Below, piece by piece: positions 1-7,144 of a stretch of DNA of 30,364 nucleotides (position 1 is its first letter; the number at the start of each line of letters is the position of its first letter). The stretch is from Xanthobacteraceae bacterium (GTDB taxonomy: Bacteria; Pseudomonadota; Alphaproteobacteria; Rhizobiales; Xanthobacteraceae): contig JAIESC010000090.1 of NCBI GenBank assembly GCA_019746355.1, positions 1 through 30,364 of the forward strand, given 5' to 3'. The translations under genes were made by a program, and so were the position numbers. The notes below the pieces were generated by a model that did not search any database, was not told where the DNA came from, and worked only from the letters and a program-made list of their open reading frames with translations.

Positions 1-63
1 GACGATGAACAGCACCATGCCGGCGGCAAGCCCGCCGAGCAGCATGTTGGCGATTTCGATCAT
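1..63 (-). CDS. Branched-chain amino acid-type ABC transporter permease, N-terminal fragment (LivH-like)
   Basis: Only the first 21 codons lie in the window; the gene runs off the left edge. The ATG is at 63-61 and the peptide starts MIEIANMLLGGLAAGMVLFI, a hydrophobic opening helix of the kind seen in LivH-type inner-membrane permeases of HAAT-family transporters. It follows the receptor gene at 338-1543 on the same strand, the usual receptor-permease order, but a strong terminator at 278-308 sits between them, so the permease may need its own promoter or read-through. The assignment rests on context plus the hydrophobic start; another membrane protein is possible. Confidence 0.5.
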   Translation of the reverse strand, partial: MIEIANMLLGGLAAGMVLFIV

Positions 64-277
64 TGCGCGGCAACCCGTCGAACGAAGGCGTGCGACGCCC
101 TGGTTCGTGCCAGTTTCATTTCACATCCCCCCCCCCGCCGGCTGGCCCAGCTTGGCGATGGCAATACTAGATCATTTCGTCGGCGGCTAGCACGCATCGT
201 CCCGCCACGGCGGTCTTTTGCCACGGCGTACGCAGGCCGGACATCCAGCGGAACCTGCGGCTTCGACACGGGCCGCG

Positions 278-308
278 CAAAGCAAAACCGCCGCCCCAAG
301 GGCGGCGG
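278..308 (-). terminator. Rho-independent terminator after the receptor gene
   Basis: Read on the minus strand, a perfect 9-bp stem CCGCCGCCC / GGGCGGCGG (300-308 and 288-296) with a 3-nt loop is followed by TTTTGCTTT. It begins 30 nt past the stop of the receptor gene and should end or strongly attenuate its transcript. Confidence 0.8.
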
Positions 309-337
309 TCTGCCGTCTCTGAAGGCCTGGCGGGCCG

Positions 338-1543
338 TCACTTCGGCGCGCAGGGACCGATCTTCTGCTCCTTGCAGGGGTCCTTGACGTTGTCGATCTT
401 GCCGAGCTGCTTCTGGTGCAGCTTGCCGTCGCTGCCCTTCACGACCTCGACCAGATACTCGTTCATCACGATGTCGCGGGTCGCCGGATCGATCGAGATC
501 GGGCCGCGCGGACTGTTGTATTTCCAGTCCTTGAGCGAGGCGAGGGCGGCGTCGGTGTCGCCGAGCTTGCCCTTGGTCGCCTTGATCATGTGGGCGAGCA
601 CGGCCATGCCGTCATAGGCGCCGACCGCCACGAAGTCGGGTGTCGCATCCGCGCCGTAGTCCTTCTTCCAGGACGCAACGAGGGCCTTGTTTGCGGCGTT
701 GTCGAGGTCGGCGTTGTAGTGGTGCATGGTGATCAGGCCGATCGCCGCGTCGCCCATCGCCTGCAGCTTGATGTCCTGGGTGATGTCGCCCGGGCCGATC
801 AGCTTGATGCCGGCCTGCTTCATGCCGAGCGCGCCGTAGGTCTTGGTGACGGCGAGCGCGTGGTCGCCGGCCGGCACGAACACGAAGAACACGTCGGGCT
901 TCTTGTCCTTGGCGCGCTGGAAGAACGGCGTGAAGTCCGGCACCTGCGCCGGTCCCCCCATCGGGATTTCGTCGATCACCTTGCCGCCGTTGGCCTCGAA
1001 CGCGCGCTTGAACGCTGCGAGGCTGTCCTTGCCGGGCGGGAAGTCGCTGTAGCCGATCACCGCGGTCTTGGCCTTGAGCTGCTTCGCGGCGGCCTCGCCG
1101 AGCGCGTAGCCGGCGTGCCACATGCTGAACGAGGTGCGCACGAACAGCGGCGACATGGTGGTGATGTGCGCCGTGCCGGCGTTCATGATGACACCGATCT
1201 TCTTGCCGGCGGTGACGACCGGCGCGGACGCGATCGCGTTCGGCGAATAGATCCAGCCGGCCAGCGCGTCGACGTTCTCCTGCGTCAAGAGCTCCTGCAC
1301 CGCGATCTTGGAGTCGGCGCCGGACGGGTTCTTGTCGTCGCGCTTGATGATGTTGATCTTGTAGGGCGCGAACTCGCTGGCCCGAAGCTTGAGATACTGC
1401 TGGACGCCGCGGTCGATCTGCTGGCCGAGCTCGGCGCCGATGCCTGTGAACGGCGCAACCAGGCCGATCTTCACCTCCTGCGCGCTGGCCAGCGCGGCCG
1501 ACATCGCAAGCGCGGCGGACGCCGCGAGAACGCGTTTCATCAT
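338..1543 (-). CDS. ABC transporter substrate-binding protein, branched-chain amino acid (LivK/HAAT) type
   Basis: This is a periplasmic receptor of the Peripla_BP_6 / LivK class, 401 aa. The start is ATG at 1543, where GGGAGG stands 6 nt upstream; an in-frame ATG at 1540 immediately follows it. A signal peptide (MMKRVLAASAALAMSAALAS, then AQE) precedes the mature start EVKIGLVAPFTGIGAELGQQ, typical of type I periplasmic binding proteins. Two Cys near the C-terminus (DPCKEQKIGPC) could form a disulfide. The partial permease follows on the same strand, and the first MetE-like gene diverges from it across about 330 bp. Members of this family bind amino acids, amides, aromatic acids or other small organic acids; the ligand is not predictable here. 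A terminator follows the gene. Confidence 0.88.
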   Translation of the reverse strand: MMKRVLAASAALAMSAALASAQEVKIGLVAPFTGIGAELGQQIDRGVQQYLKLRASEFAPYKINIIKRDDKNPSGADSKIAVQELLTQENVDALAGWIYSPNAIASAPVVTAGKKIGVIMNAGTAHITTMSPLFVRTSFSMWHAGYALGEAAAKQLKAKTAVIGYSDFPPGKDSLAAFKRAFEANGGKVIDEIPMGGPAQVPDFTPFFQRAKDKKPDVFFVFVPAGDHALAVTKTYGALGMKQAGIKLIGPGDITQDIKLQAMGDAAIGLITMHHYNADLDNAANKALVASWKKDYGADATPDFVAVGAYDGMAVLAHMIKATKGKLGDTDAALASLKDWKYNSPRGPISIDPATRDIVMNEYLVEVVKGSDGKLHQKQLGKIDNVKDPCKEQKIGPCAPK

Positions 1544-1603
1544 AAAAATCCTCCCAAAGGTGATGCCCAACCGGCGTCCCCCGAGCGCGACCGGTGTCGG
1601 GCG

Positions 1604-1633
1604 ATACTAGGGCGAAAGCGCGAAAGCTCGCAA
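1604..1633 (-). promoter_or_regulatory. Candidate sigma-70-type promoter for the receptor gene
   Basis: On the minus strand TTGCGA (1633-1628) and TAGTAT (1609-1604) are separated by 18 nt, each matching 4 of 6 consensus positions, about 60 nt before the ATG at 1543. The same CTAGTAT 7-mer occurs upstream of the permease start (170-164), but there without a recognisable -35 box. Confidence 0.35.
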
Positions 1634-1752
1634 GCGAGTGGGCCGCGGAAAGCGCGGCGTTTCGGCGCATTCTGACACTGAAAATGGCCGACAAATCCCG
1701 CTTCCGTCCCGGCCGGTTTCGCTTGCAATGGGAATGGTCCCACACGTCCGGC

Positions 1753-1773
1753 GCAAGGTGTCGGCCACCTTGC
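1753..1773. promoter_or_regulatory. Perfect inverted repeat in the divergent intergenic region (possible operator)
   Basis: In the roughly 330-bp gap between the receptor gene (minus) and the first MetE-like gene (plus), GCAAGGTG and CACCTTGC form perfect 8-bp arms around TCGGC, about 100 nt before the MetE-like start. A TTGACG hexamer lies just downstream at 1779-1784 without a convincing -10. The dyad could bind a regulator or fold as an RNA hairpin. No SAM-II or cobalamin riboswitch was recognised in the gap, and nothing else was seen in it. Confidence 0.3.
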
Positions 1774-1871
1774 AAGGGTTGACGAGCGGTGCGGTTCTCG
1801 ACCACTGACAGGCACCCGTGCGATGCTCGGGCAACGCTGCAAACGAGCGTATCGAGTGAGGAGACCACCCA

Positions 1872-2978
1872 ATGAAAAGAACCAAGCCCCCGTTCCGCGC
1901 CGACCATGTCGGCAGCTATCTGCGCTCGCCTGCGATCGCCGAGGCGCGGGCGAAGCGGGACAAGGGCCAGATCAGCGCGGCCGACCTGAAGCAGGTCGAG
2001 GACGCGGAGATCCCGAAGGTCATCAAGAAGCAGGAGGACGCCGGCCTGCAATGCGTGACCGACGGCGAATACCGCCGCATGTTCTGGCACTACGATTTCT
2101 ATGATGGTTTGGACAACGTCGAGATCTACGAGCTTCCCGGCGGCATCCAGTTCCAGGGCGTGCAGACCAAGCCGAAGGGCGTCCGCGTCACCGGCAAGAT
2201 CGACTTCAGCAATCACCCGATGCTGGAGCACTTCAAGTTCGTGAAGGATCACACCAAGGTGATGCCGAAGATGTGCATCCCGGCGCCGACGGTGCTGCAC
2301 TTCCGTCTCGAGCCGGGCGCAGTCTCGAAGCAGACCTATCCAAACAACGACGCCATCTTTTCCGATCTCGCCGCGGCCTATCGCAAGGCGGTGAAGGCGT
2401 TCTACGACGCGGGCTGCCGCTATCTGCAGTTCGACGACACCGCCTGGGCCTATCTCTGCTCCGACGTCGAGATGAAGAAGGCGAAGGATCGCGGCATGAA
2501 CACCGCGACGCTCGCCGATGACTACACCAGGCTGATCAACGACTCGATCAGGGACAAGCCGGCCGATATGACGATCACCACCCATGTCTGCCGCGGCAAT
2601 TTCCGTTCGACCTGGATTGCGTCGGGCGGCTACGAGCCGGTGGCGGAACGGCTGCTCGCCCAGTGCAACTTCGACGGCTACTTCCTCGAATACGACAGCG
2701 AGCGCGCCGGCGGCTTCGAGCCGCTGCGCTTCCTGCCGAAGGGCAACAAGATCGTCGTGGTCGGTGTCATCACCTCGAAGAGCGGCATGCTCGAGCCGAA
2801 GGATCTGGTCAAGCGCCGCATCGACGAGGCGGCGAAGTTCGCGCCGCTCGAGCAGCTCGCGCTCAGCCCGCAATGCGGCTTCGCCTCGACCGAGGAGGGC
2901 AACGTGCTCACCGAGGAGCAGCAGTGGGCGAAGATGCGCGAGGTGGTGGAGGTCGCCGAGGAGATCTGGGGGAAGTGA
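1872..2978 (+). CDS. MetE-like (cobalamin-independent methionine synthase II family) methyltransferase, paralog 1
   Basis: This 368-aa protein has only the C-terminal catalytic barrel of MetE (COG0620, YxjG/core-MetE type) and lacks the N-terminal half of the ~750-aa enzyme. Family members transfer a methyl or alkyl group to a zinc-bound thiol; the relatives include homocysteine methyltransferases and epoxyalkane:CoM transferase. Candidate zinc ligands are visible: H238 and C240 in HVCRGN, E273 in FLEYD and C335 in SPQCGF. The family opening KPPFRADHVGSYLR is present. The ATG at 1872 is preceded by GAGGAG. It is the first of three tandem copies plus a fourth at 7145. It differs from the other copies in the active-site loop, FDDTAWAYLC instead of LDEVNxTYLC, so an otherwise acidic Glu is Asp here. 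Canonical methionine synthesis cannot be assumed. Confidence 0.88.
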   Translation: MKRTKPPFRADHVGSYLRSPAIAEARAKRDKGQISAADLKQVEDAEIPKVIKKQEDAGLQCVTDGEYRRMFWHYDFYDGLDNVEIYELPGGIQFQGVQTKPKGVRVTGKIDFSNHPMLEHFKFVKDHTKVMPKMCIPAPTVLHFRLEPGAVSKQTYPNNDAIFSDLAAAYRKAVKAFYDAGCRYLQFDDTAWAYLCSDVEMKKAKDRGMNTATLADDYTRLINDSIRDKPADMTITTHVCRGNFRSTWIASGGYEPVAERLLAQCNFDGYFLEYDSERAGGFEPLRFLPKGNKIVVVGVITSKSGMLEPKDLVKRRIDEAAKFAPLEQLALSPQCGFASTEEGNVLTEEQQWAKMREVVEVAEEIWGK

Positions 2979-3018
2979 GGCAGCAAGTGCGTTGGGCTGC
3001 CGTTGCACCTTGCTCGGC

Positions 3019-3165
3019 GTCATCGCCGGGCATAGCCGTCCGAAGGACGTCGCTTCGCGCGCCTATGACCCGGCGATCCATGAGCCGGAGCAACGCCCTC
3101 GAATCGTAAGCGCAGCGGCCGCTGCAGCAGCACATGGACCCGCGGGGCAAGCCCGCGGGTGACGG
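3019..3165. repeat. Two intergenic palindromes, the first carrying a hairpin cassette in its loop
   Basis: The outer palindrome GTCATCGCCGGGC ... GACCCGGCGATCCATG spans 3019-3082, and about 33 nt containing AGCCGTCC/GGACG-type hairpin sequence are inserted in its loop (3032-3064). A second palindrome, GGACCCGCGGGGCAAGCCCG followed by CGGGTGACGG, lies at 3132-3165. The spacer after paralog 2 has the same two palindromes in the same order, without the cassette. Confidence 0.7.
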
Positions 3166-3203
3166 CCGGAGCAAGCTGCGCCGGCACCGGGAGGACATCG
3201 AGA

Positions 3204-4310
3204 ATGCAACGCGCCACGCCGCCGTTTCGCGCCGATCATGTCGGCAGCCTGCTTCGCACCGCGCCGTTGAAGGAAGCGCGTGCCAGGCATGCGGAGAAGA
3301 AGATCAGCGACGCCGAGCTTGCCGAGGTCGAGGACCGCGAGATCGGTGCAATCGTCAAGAAGCAGGAGGAGGTCGGGCTCAAATCCATCACCGACGGCGA
3401 GTACCGCCGTGCGTTCTGGAACTACGATTTCCTCGGCAAGCTGCCCGGCGTCGAAGCCTATCTTGGCGAGCGCAAGATTGCGTTCCAGGGCCGGCAGCCC
3501 AAGCCGATGATGCTGCGCGTCATCGGCAAGCTTGGCGCATTCACCGGCCACCCGATGATCGAGCATTTCAGGTTCGTGCAGTCGCAGACGAGACAGACTG
3601 CGAAGATGACGATCCCGTCTCCCTCGTCGCTGCATTTTCGCTACGGGCGCTCGGCGGTGCCGGAGGCGATCTATCCGGACATGGAGGAGTTCTACGCCGA
3701 TCTCGGCGCCAGCTATCGCAAGGCGGTGCGCGGCTTTGCTGACGCGGGCTGCCGCTACATCCAGCTCGACGAGGTGAACTTCACCTATCTCTGCGATCCG
3801 AAGCTGCGGGCGCAGGTGACCGAGCGCGGCGACGATCCCGACAAGATGCCGCATGACTACGCCAGGATGATCAACGCGGCGATCTCCGACGTGCCGCCCG
3901 ACATGACGACGGCGATGCACCTTTGCCGCGGCAACTTCCAGTCCACGTTCGTGGCCTCGGGCGGCTACGAGCCGGTCGCGGAAATCCTGTTCAACGAGGT
4001 GAAGATCCAGGCCTACTTCATGGAATACGACACCGACCGCGCCGGCGGCTTCGAGCCGCTGCGGTTCGTGCCCAAGGGCAAGACCGTGGTGCTCGGCCTG
4101 GTGACGTCGAAGTCGGGCACGCTGGAGTCGAAGGACGCGCTCAAGCGCCGGATCGACGAGGCGGCGAAATACGTATCCCTCGACCAGCTTTGCCTGTCGC
4201 CGCAGTGCGGCTTCGCCTCCACCGAGGAGGGAAACATCCTGGCCGAGGACGAGCAGTGGGCGAAGCTTCGCATGATCGTGGAACTCGCTGAGGAAGTATG
4301 GGGGAGCTAA
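3204..4310 (+). CDS. MetE-like methyltransferase, paralog 2
   Basis: A 368-aa single-domain MetE-type protein, clearly paralogous to its neighbours over its full length. It starts MQRATPPFRADHVGSLLR; the ATG at 3204 is supported by GGGAGG about 10 nt upstream and by alignment with paralog 1. The ligand motifs HLCRGN, FMEYD and SPQCGF are intact, as is the loop LDEVNFTYLC. It is most like paralog 3, so one of the two probably arose by tandem duplication. It lies 225 bp after paralog 1, a gap filled by palindromes, and was probably co-transcribed with it. An alkyl acceptor thiol and a donor are needed for any such enzyme, and neither can be inferred. Confidence 0.88.
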   Translation: MQRATPPFRADHVGSLLRTAPLKEARARHAEKKISDAELAEVEDREIGAIVKKQEEVGLKSITDGEYRRAFWNYDFLGKLPGVEAYLGERKIAFQGRQPKPMMLRVIGKLGAFTGHPMIEHFRFVQSQTRQTAKMTIPSPSSLHFRYGRSAVPEAIYPDMEEFYADLGASYRKAVRGFADAGCRYIQLDEVNFTYLCDPKLRAQVTERGDDPDKMPHDYARMINAAISDVPPDMTTAMHLCRGNFQSTFVASGGYEPVAEILFNEVKIQAYFMEYDTDRAGGFEPLRFVPKGKTVVLGLVTSKSGTLESKDALKRRIDEAAKYVSLDQLCLSPQCGFASTEEGNILAEDEQWAKLRMIVELAEEVWGS

Positions 4311-4330
4311 AACGTTGCACCTTGTTCGGT

Positions 4331-4444
4331 GTCATCGCCGGGCTTGACCCGGCGATCCATGAGGGAGGGCAACGTACGCAAGTGGTAAGAACAGCGCCTG
4401 TTGCGGCGTAGCATGGACCCGCGGGTCAAGCCCGCGGGTGACGG
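4331..4444. repeat. Two intergenic palindromes without loop cassette
   Basis: GTCATCGCCGGGCTTGACCC continues into GGCGATCCAT (4331-4360), and a CCCGCGGGTCAAGCCCGCGGG dyad core lies at 4412-4444. The layout copies the spacer after paralog 1, including the preceding GTTGCACCTTG and the GTAAG..CAGCG sequence between the palindromes. This is the uninserted state of the 3019-3082 element. Confidence 0.7.
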
Positions 4445-4477
4445 TCGGAGTGAGTTGCTAGAGTGGTGTCGATGTCA

Positions 4478-5587
4478 ATGCAAAGAATAAAGCCCCCGTT
4501 CCGCGCCGATCAGGTCGGCAGCCTTCTCCGCTCGGCCGCGCTGAAGGACGCGCGCGCCAAACGGGCCGCGGGCGAGATCGACGCCGAGCAGTTGAAGGCG
4601 GTCGAGGATCGCGAGATCGAGGCGCTGATCAGGAAGCAGGAGTCGATCGGTCTCAAGTCGATCACCGATGGCGAGAATCGCCGCAAATCCTGGCAAACTG
4701 ATTTTGTGTCGGCGCTGCCCGGCATCGAGACGGTTCCGTATCAGCGCAAGGTCAATTTCCAGGGCGGCGTGCAGCCGCAGCAAGTGCTGACGCGGGTCGC
4801 GCGAAAGCTCGGCGGCTTCGACGGCCACCCGATGATCGACCACTTCAGGTTTCTGGCGGCCCACACCAGGCAGACGCCGAAGATGACGATCCCGTCGCCG
4901 TCGGCGGTGCACTTCCGCGACGGCCGCGACGCGGTGCCGGCTTCGGTCTATCCCGACATCGAGGACTTCTACCGCGACCTCGGCGAGACCTATCGCAAGG
5001 CGGTGCGGGCCTTCGCCGACGCCGGCTGCCGCTATCTGCAGCTCGACGAGGTGAACCTCACCTATCTCTGCGATCCGAAGCTGATCCAGCAGGTCGAAGA
5101 TCGGGGCGAGGATCCGGCCGCGCTGCCGGCCGCCTACGCCCGCATGATCAACGCGGCGATGTCGGACATTCCCGCCGACATGACCATCACCATGCATCTC
5201 TGCCGCGGCAATTTCCGCTCGACCTTCATCGCCTCGGGCGGGTACGAGCCGGTGGCCGAGCTACTGTTTAACACCATCAACGTGCACGGGTATTTCATGG
5301 AGTACGACACCGAGCGCGCCGGCGGGTTCGAGCCGCTGCGCTTCGTGCCCAAGGGCAAGCGGGTCGTGCTCGGGCTGGTCACGTCGAAGACCGGCGTGCT
5401 GGAATCCAGGGACGCGATCAAACGCCGCATCGAGCAGGCCTCGAAATTCATGCCGCTCGACCAGATCTGCCTGTCGCCGCAATGCGGCTTCGCCTCCAGC
5501 GAAGAAGGCAATATTATCGCCGAGGACGAGCAGTGGGCGAAGCTTCGCATGGTCGTCGAGCTTGCGGAGGAAATCTGGGGCCGCTGA
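4478..5587 (+). CDS. MetE-like methyltransferase, paralog 3
   Basis: A 369-aa single-domain MetE-type enzyme (MQRIKPPFRADQVGSLLR). Zinc-ligand motifs HLCRGN, FMEYD and SPQCGF are present, and the loop is LDEVNLTYLC. It carries ITDGENRR where copies 1 and 2 have ITDGEYRR and copies 4 and 5 DGEFRR. The start is ambiguous: GTG 4463, ATG 4472 and ATG 4478 are in frame and none has a strong Shine-Dalgarno; 4478 is chosen because it matches the MQR start of paralog 2. The periplasmic receptor gene begins 38 nt after the stop, so the two are very likely co-transcribed. Confidence 0.88.
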   Translation: MQRIKPPFRADQVGSLLRSAALKDARAKRAAGEIDAEQLKAVEDREIEALIRKQESIGLKSITDGENRRKSWQTDFVSALPGIETVPYQRKVNFQGGVQPQQVLTRVARKLGGFDGHPMIDHFRFLAAHTRQTPKMTIPSPSAVHFRDGRDAVPASVYPDIEDFYRDLGETYRKAVRAFADAGCRYLQLDEVNLTYLCDPKLIQQVEDRGEDPAALPAAYARMINAAMSDIPADMTITMHLCRGNFRSTFIASGGYEPVAELLFNTINVHGYFMEYDTERAGGFEPLRFVPKGKRVVLGLVTSKTGVLESRDAIKRRIEQASKFMPLDQICLSPQCGFASSEEGNIIAEDEQWAKLRMVVELAEEIWGR

Positions 5588-5625
5588 GCGATCGGCAGGA
5601 CCTCGAGTTTGCAACGGAGGAAAGC

Positions 5626-6897
5626 ATGAGTGGACTTGTGAACTGGCGGCGTCTCGCGCGCACGGTCGCGTGCGGCGCCGCGGCGCTCGCCTTGTCGGCC
5701 GGCGCGGCGCTCGCGCAGAGCGGCGAGCCGATCAAGATCGGCTTCAGCATGTCATTGACCGGGCCGCTCTCGGCCAACGGCAAGATGTCGCTGGTGGCGA
5801 TGAAGATCTGGGAGGAGGACGTCAACAAAGCCGGCGGGCTGCTCGGCCGCCCGGTGAAGCTGATCTACTACGACGATCAGTCGAGCCCGGCGCAGGTGCC
5901 CGGCATCTATTCCAAGCTTCTCGACGTCGACAAGGTCGACTTCGCGGTCAGCGCCTATGCCTCGACGCAGATCGCGGCGGCCATGCCGGTCATGATCCAG
6001 AAGAAGCGGCTGTTCATCAGCCTGTTCGGCACCGGCATCAACGACGAGTTCAAATACGACAAATACTTCTCGATGCTGCCGACCGGGCCGACGCCGAAGC
6101 CGACCTACAGCAAGGGCTTCTTCGAGGTGGCGATGGCGCAGAACCCGAAGCCGCAGTCGGTTGCGATCGTCGCCGCCGACGCCGAGTTCGGCCGCAACGC
6201 CTGCGACGGCGCGCGCGAGAACGCCAAGAACCTTAAGCTCCGCATCACCTATGACCGGACCTACCCGCCGCCGACCACGGATTTCGGGCCGATCGTGCGC
6301 GCGATCCAGGCCAGCAATCCGGACATTGTGATGATCTGCTCGTACCCGCTCGACTCGGTCGGCATTTTGAAGACGATCAACGAGATCGGCTACAAGCCGA
6401 AGATGATCGGCGGCGCGATGGTCGGCCTGCAGGCGACCGCGTTCAAGATGCAGCTTGGCCCGCTGCTGAACGGCATCGTCAACTACGAAACCTGGCTGCC
6501 GTTCGAAAAGCTGCAGTTCCCGGGCTCGATGGAGCTCGTGAAGAAGTATCAGGCGCGGGCCGCGGCCGAAGGCGTCGATCCGCTCGGCTACTACATGCCG
6601 GTCTGGGCGTATGCCTATCTCCAGGTGCTGGGCGACTCGATCAAGGCCACCAACAGCCTGAACGACGACCGGATCGCCGATCACCTGCGCAAGACCACGT
6701 TCAAGACCACCGCCGGCGACGTGAAGTTCGGCGAGAAGGGCGAATGGGACAAGGATCGGATGCTGCTGATCCAGTTCCAGAACATCAAGGACGGCTCGAT
6801 CGACCAGTTCCGCGACTTGAAGGCCGAGGTGCTGCTCTATCCGCCGCAGTACAAGTCGGGAGACATCATCTACCCGTTCGAGAAGGCGAGGCAGTAG
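5626..6897 (+). CDS. ABC transporter substrate-binding protein (LivK/HAAT type), second copy
   Basis: A 423-aa periplasmic receptor. GGAGG stands 6 nt before the ATG at 5626. A signal peptide (about residues 1-31, ending ALAQ) is followed by EPIKIGFSMSLTGPLSANGK, the first strand and ligand loop of Peripla_BP_6 proteins. It is only distantly related to the receptor at 338-1543, so the two probably take different ligands. It sits 38 nt after paralog 3 and before paralog 4, with no permease or ATPase beside it, and so may feed the transporter at the left edge or an unlinked one. Its place among methyltransferases suggests that it imports their substrate or a precursor. Confidence 0.88.
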   Translation: MSGLVNWRRLARTVACGAAALALSAGAALAQSGEPIKIGFSMSLTGPLSANGKMSLVAMKIWEEDVNKAGGLLGRPVKLIYYDDQSSPAQVPGIYSKLLDVDKVDFAVSAYASTQIAAAMPVMIQKKRLFISLFGTGINDEFKYDKYFSMLPTGPTPKPTYSKGFFEVAMAQNPKPQSVAIVAADAEFGRNACDGARENAKNLKLRITYDRTYPPPTTDFGPIVRAIQASNPDIVMICSYPLDSVGILKTINEIGYKPKMIGGAMVGLQATAFKMQLGPLLNGIVNYETWLPFEKLQFPGSMELVKKYQARAAAEGVDPLGYYMPVWAYAYLQVLGDSIKATNSLNDDRIADHLRKTTFKTTAGDVKFGEKGEWDKDRMLLIQFQNIKDGSIDQFRDLKAEVLLYPPQYKSGDIIYPFEKARQ

Positions 6898-6910
6898 CGT
6901 AACGACAACG

Positions 6911-6957
6911 GTCATCGCCGGGCCACCGCGCGTCAGCGCGGTGCGTCCCGGTGATCC
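6911..6957. repeat. Intergenic palindrome with a GCGCGGTG-type hairpin in its loop
   Basis: Outer arms GTCATCGCCGGG and CCCGGTGATCCC enclose CACCGCGC GTCA GCGCGGTG, a perfect inner hairpin. The outer palindrome is of the same family as at 3019 and 4331, but the cassette is different. Confidence 0.6.
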
Positions 6958-6990
6958 CGCTGAGGGAAGCACGCTGCTCACCCAAGCCGG

Positions 6991-7125
6991 ATGGCCGGGC
7001 ATAGGCGAGCGAAGCGACGCCGTCCTTCGGACGGCCGTAGGCGAGCGAAGCGACGCCGTCCTTCGGACGGCCGTAGGCGAGCGAAGCGACGCCGTCCTTC
7101 GGACGGCTATGGGCCCCGGCCATAA
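6991..7125. repeat. Intergenic palindrome whose loop holds a 36-bp hairpin unit in three tandem copies
   Basis: Outer arms ATGGCCGGGC and GCCCCGGCCAT flank three head-to-tail 36-bp units (7002-7037, 7038-7073, 7074-7109). The first two are identical and the third differs only at its end. Each starts TAGGCGAGCGAAGCGACGCC and contains the hairpin GCCGTCC TTC GGACGGC. It lies just upstream of paralog 4 and ends about 20 nt before that ATG, so it should be transcribed as a row of stem-loops in the leader. Confidence 0.85.
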
Positions 7126-7144
7126 CGTCGAGGTAGAAGAAGCC

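Noticed and set aside
60..341. Open frame between the permease and the receptor gene
   Set aside because: It spans the transcription terminator, has no initiation signals and its product is Arg/Pro-rich without a recognisable domain.
1571..1871. SAM-II or cobalamin riboswitch upstream of the first MetE-like gene
   Set aside because: Neither the conserved B12-box type sequence nor a SAM-II pseudoknot pattern could be seen; only a simple 8-bp dyad is present.
612..3023. Very long open frame antisense to the receptor and MetE-like copy 1
   Set aside because: It is a mirror of real genes in high-G+C DNA; composition is Arg-rich and low-complexity, it crosses the divergent intergenic region and shows no family motif. 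Similar antisense frames opposite the other MetE-like copies were dropped for the same reason.
7002..7109. Tandem 36-bp units considered as a CRISPR array
   Set aside because: The units are contiguous without spacers, number only three, carry an internal hairpin and also occur singly within other palindromes; no cas gene is present.
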